In this document: in pieces, positions 1-9,517 of the stretch
How positions within the stretch are numbered: position 1 is the stretch's first letter
Layout: the number at the start of each line of letters is the position of its first letter
Assembly (NCBI GenBank): GCA_025890175.1
Contig: JANPYM010000001.1
Location: 3,822,971-3,886,970 of the forward strand
Direction: 5' to 3'
Source of the DNA: Ciborinia camelliae
Lineage: Eukaryota; Ascomycota; Leotiomycetes; Helotiales; Sclerotiniaceae
Length of the DNA: 64,000 nt
Translations under genes and position numbers: made by a program
The notes under the pieces: model-generated
The model's input: the letters and a program-made list of their open reading frames with translations, nothing else
What the model was told of the DNA's origin: nothing
The model's database searches: none

Positions 1-2125
1 TATCGTGTGTGCCACTCGGGACAGTTTTTAGTATGGTCAATTCAATAGGTAACCTACTTGGAACTTATAAGTCTTTCTGCTGTCTGTGGGAACAATTCAT
101 TGTATAATCTAGGTAACCTATGTTTCTTTTTTTCTGCAATCACCTAATAATTATCCGTATCTTGAGTACCTAGGTAGGTAGGTACCTATTCATGTATATG
201 GAATCTAGAATCTGGAATCTGTATAGTGGCATACCTATGAGATACCGGTATCTTGTCAAGTTGTCAAGGGCATACCGTATACAGTATACCGTACCTATAC
301 AAAAGAGGGTTTCAAATCCAGGACGGTCCACGGAATCGTGTATCGCCATATAAAATCGACCCATGTATGGCTGACCATTCCATTTCTATGATACGTCAAC
401 GCTTAGATGATACGTTTAAACTTCCCCCACACTGCATGCGTTTGCAAGGTCAAGGATCACTGCATGCCACTGCCCAGGTGCTGGCCAGTTTGCAAATCAA
501 CGAATAAGATATCTAACCGAAAATAGCCTCATGGATCCAAACTCTCAAAATATCTTATAAGTTTTTGCCGATGTCGCTCCAGTATTCAGGGGTTTTTTTA
601 TGGGTAGCCTTATTAGTATGCTAGACATATCATTGGATTAGAAGCATCATCCGGAGATACTCCAACATCTAAGAAAACAACCGTACGTTGGAACTGTTGG
701 TACCAGGAATATCCTTTAGATGAATTTCACTATTCAACGTGAGATTTGGGATTATTGAAGGACTTGAGGAAACAAACCATCGATCTTTGATATGATTTCA
801 ATTGGTTACGGCGGCAAGGGTCCCCGCGATGCAAGAAAAAAATTACACACAGGAACATGAACATCTAGAGGTCTGACCAATAGCGAGCTTCAGATAGGCA
901 GATTACCATTGAGATTGATTGAGTGAGGGGTATGTCTCCGAGCCCCTGTTCATACAGTGACGGCGGAATCATCCCACCTTCAGTTGCATGCAGAGTCGTA
1001 GACAAGCAAATCTGACGTTTTCTTCATATGAGTGCTTGTGACATGTGTAACTTCTGTCGAAGTTTAAGAAAGTGAAAAGGCCAAATGGGAAAATTGCCCG
1101 GATCCGATGCATTGTTGGTTGGCAGAAAAGCAACTAAATACGAGAAAACTTTCCCTCCGATCACATCAATAATATGAGATGGCGGTCAACAAGATTATGG
1201 AGACTGTTTGTCAGAACAAAATTGCTATGCTGACCTTCCCCTAAGAATCTAAGATTCTCGGGAGACTCCGGAGACTCGAGACGAGGCTAGAATATAAAGA
1301 GCCTGGAGACACTCTTCACTGCCTCATGCAGACAAGGGGGGTTGCGAAAGAGAACAAGTACATTTTCCTGTGTTGGATGTACATGGCATTTGGACTTGGT
1401 ACACTTGATCAAGATTCAAGAAGCTTCGAGAAGATGAATAAAACTTGCTAATGCTTGAAGCACAAGAGGTGAGGAAATCAGAAACCAAATGATAAATCCC
1501 ACTTTGTGGAATTGCGGATAAAACAACCCGGAGAAGTGAACATGAATCTTTTTGAGGAATCAACAGAAGAGAGGTACACCGACCGTGTGGGACATGTAAC
1601 ATTTCATGGAATGCATGGCTGCATCGAGTAAATGAAAGCACGATCATGTCTCTTGTCTTTTTTTCGTGATTTTGGGAGAAGAGAATTCCATTAACATCGA
1701 TACATTATCGCGAGGCTGAATATGTCCCGCAAGGCTACATTTATTTTTGCAAGGCTGACTAAATTTAGCGTGCTTAGGTAGGTACCTACCTAGGCTAAGT
1801 AAGAATGAGGTTCAAAGGAAAGAGGTTCTTGAAGCTTGGTACAACACCACCACCAATTCATCTTCAAAGTACAAGTTACCTATAAGAAATATATTTCACT
1901 CTGGAACACATCCTCCAAGCACGGAATCATCACAAAAATGTTTTCACTTCCAAACCTTGCCCCGACCGACGTGCGTACATGGTCTCGCCCACACTGTTTA
2001 TATGAAAAATATAGCTGACTCGCATCTCACAGTCCTACAATCTCTGGTACACATCATCTCATAGCAACCCCCCACAGCACATTGAACCCACAGGCAGTTC
2101 ATTTGATCATTCCGCTCCACATGTT
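1..2125. other. Intergenic region, no supported gene
   Basis: No reading frame here resembles a known family. The longest is about 107 codons on the minus strand (1324-1647), with no domain, no splice-linked neighbours and a cysteine/serine-rich composition typical of chance frames. The palindromic motif of the CCTAGGTAGGTAGG type occurs near 170-190 and 1777-1797, as in other intergenic stretches. The last few hundred bases probably carry the promoter and leader of the APC15-like gene at 2126. Confidence 0.6.
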
Positions 2126-2983
2126 ATGTCGAACCAAAATCATAGCTCGCGTCGTCAACAAGCCAGCAATAGAACTCCTCTGGCAAGACTGCGCTTGGAT
2201 GAAGAGTACATTGAAAGGAGGAAACAAAATGTACAGAATTGGGGAAGTTCTTGGATTAAACCGCCTGGGGTGTCAAAGTCGTTGCATCAATTGAGGGAGG
2301 AGAAAAGGGAAATGGAAGAGCATCAAGAAGCTTTAAGACGAGAACAATTGGCACAAGAACTTGCCGAAGCGGAAGAGGCTGAGACGGAGGCAATGATTCC
2401 GGGTGATGATATGGAAGGGGAGATGGACGGTATGGTAGATCTTGACGATGCGATACCCGATGCGGATGAAACTGGAATGGGCCCTAGTGACTCGGAAGAG
2501 GTCAGTGAGGAGGACGAAGATGGAGACGACGAAAATGACCTCGAGGAAGTTCCTAGAGGAATTATAGCCTCCCGCATGGCAGATCAAGCCTATAGAGAAG
2601 CTATGATCCATGGCGGACAGCCCAGAGGCTCAATGTTTGAAGACGACGGTGGCTCCACAATTGCTGACGAGGATCAATCGCAAATGCTACAAGAGGAAGA
2701 TCTCATCCACGAACATGAAGACGACAACAACGGTGGAGACATGGAAGTGGATCTTGACGATGATATACCAGAAGCCGACGAAGGATATGAACATACAGAT
2801 ACAGAAGATGAATTGGATAGCAGCGAGGAGGAAAGTGAAGCTGAAAGCCTCCCTAGTGGAAATCATGGGGGTCATGGTGCGAGTATGATCAGAAGTGATG
2901 GTACTCAAAACTCGATGGATCTTTCCAACCTTATATCGCACGATAGTAGTGTGTTATATAGTAGTCCCCGAGGAGCAAGATGA
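2126..2983 (+). CDS. apc15: APC15/Mnd2-like anaphase-promoting complex subunit
   Basis: Predicted 285-residue acidic nuclear protein. APC15 (Mnd2 in budding yeast) is a small subunit of the APC/C ubiquitin ligase that controls mitotic checkpoint complex turnover and cyclin/securin degradation. Seen: an N-terminal block with LDEEYIERRKQNVQNWG followed by WIKPPG (about residues 24-47), then a charged helix, then two acidic repeats of the form DLDDDIPEADEG and DLDDAIPDADETG, which resemble the acidic motif of fungal Apc15 proteins. The remainder is Glu/Asp-rich and probably disordered. The ATG at 2126 is chosen because the conserved block starts soon after it. The frame closes at TGA 2981-2983, but a plausible extra 3' exon follows at 3039-3180, so the true C-terminus may be longer. 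The family call rests on motif memory; an unrelated acidic nuclear protein is the alternative. Confidence 0.65.
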   Translation: MSNQNHSSRRQQASNRTPLARLRLDEEYIERRKQNVQNWGSSWIKPPGVSKSLHQLREEKREMEEHQEALRREQLAQELAEAEEAETEAMIPGDDMEGEMDGMVDLDDAIPDADETGMGPSDSEEVSEEDEDGDDENDLEEVPRGIIASRMADQAYREAMIHGGQPRGSMFEDDGGSTIADEDQSQMLQEEDLIHEHEDDNNGGDMEVDLDDDIPEADEGYEHTDTEDELDSSEEESEAESLPSGNHGGHGASMIRSDGTQNSMDLSNLISHDSSVLYSSPRGAR

Positions 2984-3038
2984 TACCATGTATAATTCAT
3001 TAATGACTATGATTAATGACTATGATCACAATTTCTAG

Positions 3039-3180
3039 GAGAAGGGCCGAAATCCAAGGGGCAACGAGCAATATCGTTCGTAGAGTGTTGAATACAATTA
3101 GGAACGAAGCAAAAGAGGATCGCATTGAGGCTGTCAGTGATTCAGCATCAAACAGTCAAATAGGCTCGCCCCACGCGTGA
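3039..3180 (+). CDS. Possible second exon of the APC15-like gene
   Basis: Directly after a TTTCTAG acceptor at 3032-3038 there is an open stretch reading RRRAEIQGATSN...IGSPHA and ending in TGA at 3178-3180. It is basic and polar, unlike random intergenic sequence, and would extend the preceding SSPRGAR tail naturally. A donor compatible with this frame exists only as a weak GTTATA at 2953; the better GTGTGT at 2949 gives a different frame with an early stop. I therefore list it as a candidate exon, not as part of a fixed model. Confidence 0.3.
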
Positions 3181-6100
3181 GGGCTTCAATGTGGGATTAC
3201 CAAGGGTTCGGTTGCTATAATGTCTTCTTTGATGAAAAGTTTATGATTATGTGCTGGATTGGGGTAGGTTATCAATAGGTCATTAGACTCGAGGTTGTTT
3301 AACCATGGATGAACGATGTGCAGCAAACGCAAGAAATGATGAAATATCGAGAAAGTAGCGGTGGAGTTTTGGAGCAAGTTTCTTTCTTTTGATACCCGAA
3401 CGGATTCTTATTATTCTGGCCAGTAATGAAGTACTTACTTTACTGTATATTGTTACAGTCATATTCCCAGTCGTCATCGTAGTGTTAAAACTCAACTACA
3501 GTTTGAAAATAGAAATTTAATTTCATCTTCTTTTGTAGGGAATGATCGGTGACTTGAATTGTTCGCAAGAGTATATATATATTTCATCTTCGTCTTTATC
3601 TATCGAAGGTACAAAACTATTTATTTCCTATGGCATATATCAGATTTGTAATTGTAATTGAACCAAGACTGGGAAAGCTCACCGGGACGTATTTAATCGA
3701 CCTACCTACCTAGGTAGTAAAAAAAACCAAAAGTAACTTCAAGCTACCTAGATACCTACCGAGATGAGCATGATAAAATCAATCAAACCCAATAGCCATC
3801 GAAGTTGAACAAATCCATAGAATAGAAGAACTCGAAAGAATTAAAATGACTCTGCGAGCTTCAAGTTCTTTTCTCTAGTGGTATAATGAGAAGTGGAATG
3901 GAATGGATGAGTAAAAGATAAATCGGTGAATAATTATTGGAATCCTCCTCCCGGTGAGCTCCTCCCCGAGCTGAAAATCCCAGGGACCTGTTCCCGGTGA
4001 CCCCATACCCCAAATACAAAATCCCCGGTAAACTCTCTTTAGCTACCTACCTACCTAGGTGCCTATTACTAGATAGCTAGGTACCTACCTACCTTAGCGG
4101 AGGTATTAGGTGTTGAGAAACCGTTAATATATTATATCTATTATAAAAAACTATATTTGAAAACTATAATTGTGATTTCGAAAATAAATAATTTATAAAT
4201 ATAAATTAAATATAAATTTAAATAATATTTAATTATAAATTATATTTTAATAAAAAAGCTGTATTTAAATCGAAATATCGTTTTTGAATCAAAATACCGT
4301 TTTTGAAAATAAATCGTTTTTGAAATTATTTTAATTATATAATTTTATTTATTTTTAATTAATCAAAACAAAACAAAACATATCCTTTATAGTGTAATGG
4401 TAATGCGTTTGATTTGAATTTTTAAAGTTGAAAAAAAAAATTAATTAAAATTTAAAATATTTTAATTGATAAAGATGATAAAGATATTTTAATTGATATT
4501 TCTTTTTATTTTTTTTAAATTTAAAATATTTAAAAACAGTTTATATTTTCAAAAAACGCTTTTTTTTTCAAAAATATTTTATTTTCAAAAATGTTTTATT
4601 TTCAAAAACGCTTTATTTTCAAATATAATGTGAATATTTTATCAATTGAAATATAGTTTTTGAATTTAATCATAATAAAATTATTATTTCTAAACCCCTA
4701 GTACCTCCGCTAAGGTAGGTAGGTATATACCTCTCATTAGCGCAAACGCATATACACCAGCGCTAAACTTGCTCTCCGCCCTCTTTTCTCCGGTAATCAA
4801 ATCGCTCATCCAACTTCAACTTTGGTCCCCTTTCCTCTTCCCCTTCCAACCCTAAGTCCCTTACCCGCTCACATCTCATATTCTACTTCTCTCCCCCCCC
4901 AGGCTACTTCCCTCGTTTCCTTCGTTTCCTTCGTTTCCTTCACAATAGATGCGAATCCCAAGATTTACACTTCAAACTTCAACCTTCAACCGCAACTCTC
5001 AATTCTGAATCTCAAGCTCCCCTTCACTCCCTCACTTCCCTACCCCCCTACCCCTCTACAAAAATCCCCTAAAAGTTCCCCCATTAAAAACTACCTACCT
5101 AGGTACCTATTTCTAATCTCAGAAATTTAATTAGCAACTAAAGATTGATTGTCCGTCTGTAAGACTTTATATTAAGTTGGCAATTTAAATATACCCATAT
5201 ATATCAAGCTCATTAACAAGCTTATTGACAAGAGTCTATAAGCTACACACTACAGAAAAAGTGATGGAATCTAATCCTCTTATTAGCTACAGTATTTTAT
5301 TCACCATTCACCATTCACCATTTACCATTCCCTCCCTTATCTCTCCGCCCAAAACCAAACCATTGACATCAACTTCAAATAGGAATACCTACCTAGTATA
5401 CTAGGTAGGTAATCTCCGCTCATAAATATCAAAATCATATATGGAAATTGAGTTATGAGAACTCGAAGTCCATTGTAACTAGCGATTGGCGACATGCGAT
5501 TTGCGATATGCGCCTTCATATTTCCAATAGGAATTTCCAACTGAGTTTTCCAGTCCATCAGTGAGTGAGTGGTCTTCGCTTTGAGGAGCGCAATGAATTC
5601 CAATTGCCTTGAAGATTTGGGGGGCTGGGTTGCTTGCTCTAGGCTCTTTAATCGTTTGGGGTTAGATTGGATGGGATGGGATTGGATGGGATGGGATTTG
5701 GTTAGATATACTACTAGGTAGGTAGGTATGAAGGTAAATGACGAGACGTTTATTTTGCCTGAAAGGGATGAATAGGTAAGTGGGTATAGTATTGTATAGA
5801 GTATCATCTGGCGATATGAATGTTGAATGAAAGTATATGTAAACGTTATTACACCGAGAAGAAACATACAAGAGGAAGAAGACCGTAGGGGGTAGTAGGA
5901 ATGAATGTTAGGTATGAGAATGTGTATTTGGGAAGAGGAATAACATCCATCATCTTACAGTAGATATTGAGAGAGGACGTTGAGAAGGAAAACGATGCTT
6001 TAATATCTTCCTCTTCTGAGACTGGGTGGGTAGCTACTACTAGGTAGCTACTAGATCTAATACCATGCATGTGTAGCATAGACAAAAGCCCTCTTCTTCA

Positions 6101-6608
6101 ACCATCTTCTCCCTCGCAAACATAGGTATTGACATTAAAGACCAGCCAACAATCAGCAAGCAGCAAGTAACAACCTCTTCCCTATCCCGTTAAGCAGAAG
6201 AACCTACCTACCTACCTACCCGTGAACCTCATCAACATCCCAAAAATCAAAAATTAAGCCAGGAATGAAGAATGATAATTATATGCATTATTCCCCTCCC
6301 CCGAATACAAGAGCACCGGAGAGCTAAGAGTGACAATAAAAGGCGCTATATGTAGTAAATTTACCAACAACAACAACAACAATGACGCTTCATTTCCCAT
6401 AAACGCCATATTGTGATCCCATACCCGGCTTGGGCCATCTTACATCTTATCATGCAATGTAAATGCTGCATCTTTCATTCCCTCCCTCCTTTGTTTTCGT
6501 TTCGTTTCGTTCCTCTTTTCCTTCATTCCTCGAACCCCCTTCGTATCATCAAGGTCGAATGTTGTATTATGTAGATGGTATTTTGTACAATTCCTTCCCT
6601 TCCCTGCA
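3181..6608. other. Intergenic region with inverted-repeat element and palindromic motifs
   Basis: No convincing gene. The stretch contains the AT-rich inverted-repeat element at 4084-4723 (separate entry), a CT-rich block at about 4800-5070 that opens a low-complexity 102-codon frame, and several copies of the CCTACCTAGGTAGG-type motif (for example near 3705, 4047, 5093, 5390, 5713, 6202). Frames at 5337-5867 (-) and 5849-6085 (-) show no domain or splice continuity and are treated as chance. Confidence 0.6.
4084..4723. mobile_element. 640-bp AT-rich element with terminal inverted repeats flanked by TA (MITE-like)
   Basis: The left end reads CCTACCTACCTTAGCGGAGG from 4084 and the right end is its exact reverse complement ending at 4723. 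Similarity continues inward for roughly 15 more bases with a few transition-type differences. Both ends abut TA (4082-4083 and 4724-4725), as expected for a Tc1/mariner-type target duplication. The interior is extremely AT-rich and partly self-complementary: motifs such as TTTTTGAAAATAAA on the left recur inverted on the right. It has no coding capacity, so it would be non-autonomous. The composition could reflect repeat-induced C-to-T mutation. Because CCTACCTA-like strings are common in this window, part of the end match could be motif reuse rather than transposon ends, but the TTAGCGGAGGTA core lies outside that motif. Confidence 0.7.
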
Positions 6609-7719
6609 CTAAAAAACCCACACCCAAAAAAACAGCCCAAACACCGCTGCAAAGAACAACAACCAAATCTTCCAGCTAACCCCCGTCTTTTCACTCATGA
6701 TCAACATTCTATTCATCGTCCCTCTAATGCGTACTCTTGCGCCCTCGAAATTATCGTTCATTTTCTCGGCTAGGGCTGAGGAGTCGCGGATTTCGTCGCC
6801 GATGGCTATTGTCATCTGGGGAAGTGTTAGTGAGTTGGTTTGAGGAAAGGAGGGAAAATTGGAGGCTGGGAGAAGAGGGAGGTTTGGGGTGAGACAAGGG
6901 GGGTGACGACAAGGAGAGAGAACATACACTTTTCAATTGGCGAACCTTCCCCATAATACCCTCGACCTGGTCATTGTTCTGACTCTCTAGTTCGTTGAGG
7001 ACGGCATCGCTGTATTGGCCTCTGTAATATATACCTTGGATTAGCATATACTGTGCGTAAGGAGACTAAATCGCATGTTTTTTCCGAGGTGGAGATGCAC
7101 TTGCAACTATCCCTCTATCTTCATCCTCCTTCACCTTGCCCATCTCGTACCCTCCCTCCTCTCCTACTCTCTCGACCCGCCACCACCCCCAAAGAAACAG
7201 CACACCAAGTATAAAGTATAACGTACCGACTATTCGGCGTCGCCGACCTAAACCCCGCACCACTCCCCCCTCTATCCTCCCTCTCCCCATACCCTCCTCC
7301 TCCCCCATTATAGCCTCCTGCTCCTCCCACTCCTCCACCCGCAGTATACCCATAACCCCTCGGCGCCGGACTCGAGCTTGCATTTCTTCCCTGCCCGGAA
7401 CCCGACCTCGAGCCCCCATTATAATTTTCGAAAAGCGCACTGCGCGGATCGCGTTGATGGATGGAGGATGCGCCGAATCTATTGATGGTTAGACAATTAT
7501 CCATATATGACAAGCTGTTTGAAGCTGCACAAGGAAATGCATTTTGAATTGGGTATGCGCCGAGAACATCCAATCGCAATGGCAACCACAATCCCCATGA
7601 GTTCTCCTTGAACATGCCAAACCCCTCTCCCCCAAATCAAATGCGCAAACCAACCACCAAAACCCATATAGCAAAAAAACAACAAACCAAAAAATCTGTC
7701 TTACATACCTATTCGCCAT
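6609..7719 (-). CDS. bet1: BET1-family ER-Golgi SNARE
   Basis: Four exons on the minus strand: 7719-7709, 7478-7227, 7021-6928 and 6815-6609, joined by GTATGT/GTACGT donors and CAG/TAG acceptors. They give 187 residues. BET1 is a Qc-SNARE acting in COPII vesicle fusion with the Golgi. Seen: an N-terminal MANRFGASSIHQRDPRSALF, a long Gly/Ser/Tyr-rich linker, a SNARE helix (QYSDAVLNELESQNNDQVEG ... GKVRQLKS ... AIGDEIRDSSALAEKMNDNF) and a single C-terminal membrane anchor (WLLFFAAVFGLFFWVWVF) ending at the stop, the tail-anchored layout of the family. The start is fixed by an 11-nt first coding exon; an intron with a CTAACCATCAATAG 3' end separates it from exon 2. The extended glycine linker is longer than in yeast Bet1. 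The product is clear from the SNARE helix plus tail anchor. Confidence 0.9.
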
Positions 7720-8553
7720 TCTTATTCCTCAAATAATATTATGTATGTGAAGAAGAAATGAAATGAAATGAAATGAAATCCAAGGCAAGATAAGCTATAA
7801 AACTAATGCCTTTGTCACAATCAGGATATGTGTTCGCTTGTAAACGGATGTTGTGTTTACACCAGTTATGTATACTGTACTGTACTTTTAAAGGGACTCG
7901 GTTTTTGGCGAAACAGAGCACGAACGAAAGAGTGAAAGTCTAGAATTGAAAGATTGGTGGTATGTATCAAGAGCGTACCTGAGCTAGGTACAGTAGTTAT
8001 GGAGAAAGATTAGGATAACGGTCTGAGGTTTTGGAAAATTTGGCATGATCCTAGTTCTTTATTTAATATGCGATCCTGGACATTCTTTATCTTTATCAGG
8101 ATTTCCAGTCTGTGCAGAAAAAATTACGAGTGAAGGCTGAGCTGAAATAATGGCTGAATGGCTGAATAGTATTGTTTGTTAGTTTGTTTTGTTTCCTTTT
8201 CACATGAGAGAGTTGCTTTGATCTGTAGATGTTGGATGGATGCAATGTGCAATGTGCAATGGACGCCCCTTTTGTCTGGTATCTAGAAGTACACACATGC
8301 TTGTGCAAAAAAAAGCCTCTCTTCCCCCCAATTCTCCTGATGCCCCAAATCAATCGTTCATATCATTGCCTTGAAGTCGTAATGTATCAATAGAAAATTT
8401 TTGCTGAATAAATTGAAAGATGCGGTGTATGGTACTTGAAGTGTGAATGCGATGTAGAAGGTATTGAAATTCGGCGAGGTGGACCAATTGTCGAGTGAAT
8501 CGGGTACTGAATCGGATTCCATCAATCTACCAAGATGCAATCATAATTCTCCC
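7720..8553. other. Intergenic region between BET1 and CHZ1
   Basis: Holds the BET1 promoter and the CHZ1 3' end, both genes being on the minus strand. A short (GAAAT)n tract lies near 7756-7780. No open frame here has family similarity. Confidence 0.6.
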
Positions 8554-9009
8554 TCAGTTTCCTCCCATCTCATCATCATCCTCTCCCTCTCCCTCGGATC
8601 GGAAGTCATCGTCTTCGTCCTCATCATCTTCAGCTGGAAGGTCCTTGGCAGCTGCAGCGAAGTCGATTTGCTTGCCACGAGTACGACGACCTTGAATGAT
8701 GTTGCTCTTGTCGATTTCGTTGTCTGAAGTTTCCTCCTCGACTTCTTCGGCTATGTATATGATTAACAAATGTTCAACGAGTGATAGTATCAAGTCCATA
8801 GGTTATTACCTGGTGGTGGAGCATCCTAAAGGGATATTGTTAGCATAGAGTAGCTTGAAGTACTTTTGAGCATAACTTACATCATCAACCTCCTCCTCAC
8901 TGGAGCTGTCCTCACCCTCACCCATAGTTACATCTTGAGGCTCAGCAACACTCTTGCCTTTGCCTTTATCGGCAGTAATATTGGTGGCGGAAACATTTTG
9001 TGCAGACAT
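8554..9009 (-). CDS. chz1: Histone H2A.Z-specific chaperone CHZ1
   Basis: Three exons on the minus strand: 9009-8881, 8825-8810 (a 16-nt micro-exon) and 8750-8554, giving 113 residues. Chz1 escorts H2A.Z-H2B dimers for deposition by SWR1. Seen: a polar N-terminus, an acidic serine stretch (GEGEDSSSEEEVDD), a central CHZ motif (NIIQGRRTRGKQIDFAAAAK) and an acidic C-terminus. Size and acidic-basic-acidic layout match the family. The micro-exon encodes only DAPPP and is bounded by a CCTTTAG acceptor and a GTAATA donor; skipping it would break the frame. The gene is divergent from AMP deaminase and shares about 500 bp of upstream DNA containing a CACGTG site. Confidence 0.9.
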
Positions 9010-9517
9010 CTTGAATATTGATGATAGCTTTGGTAAAAGACTTGAGGTTGTTTATTATTATGGTTAGAGTGTGCTGAAGGGTTGAAATTGAGAAAGTTGG
9101 ACAAAGATCAAAATCAGCGACAGGAAAGTAACTTGTGAACGGCACGGCCCTTAACTGTCCCTACAAATAATTATGGGTTATGGGACGGTATCTTGGGGAA
9201 AGCGCGTTTTGATCGCGATGGTATCACGTGGCATTAAGATTGGCGCCAAGAATGACTTATCGGATTTTGATTTGTCGGGATTCAAAAGTTCAGAGACGGC
9301 CGCCCCGCCCGCCCGACAAGGATCCCGAGGTGCCTTGCCTTGCCTTGCCTAGCCCCAGGTACGTAAAGAATAGCAACCAACATTACTTTTTCGCAATCAA
9401 CTTGAAGATTTGCTTGTTGTTTCCTCTTATTTTGGCAGACCATCTTTAATCGACTTGTTGGGGATATTTGCCAGACTATAAGATTCTGCAATTCCTGTAC
9501 AGTCCAAAGAAACAAAT
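9010..9517. promoter_or_regulatory. Bidirectional promoter between CHZ1 and AMD1 with CACGTG
   Basis: About 508 bp separate the two divergent start codons. A palindromic CACGTG (TATCACGTGGC) lies at 9225-9230, and short GCCTT repeats sit at about 9331-9352. CACGTG is the core recognised by bHLH factors such as Cbf1; use here is inferred from position only. Confidence 0.45.

Noticed and set aside
1324..1647. 107-codon minus-strand frame
   Set aside because: Has an ATG but no recognisable domain, neighbour exon or repeat conservation; I cannot distinguish it from chance.
4822..5130. 102-codon plus-strand frame
   Set aside because: Pro/Ser/Leu-rich translation of a CT-rich tract, ends in a CCTACCTAGGTA motif; no domain or splice continuity.
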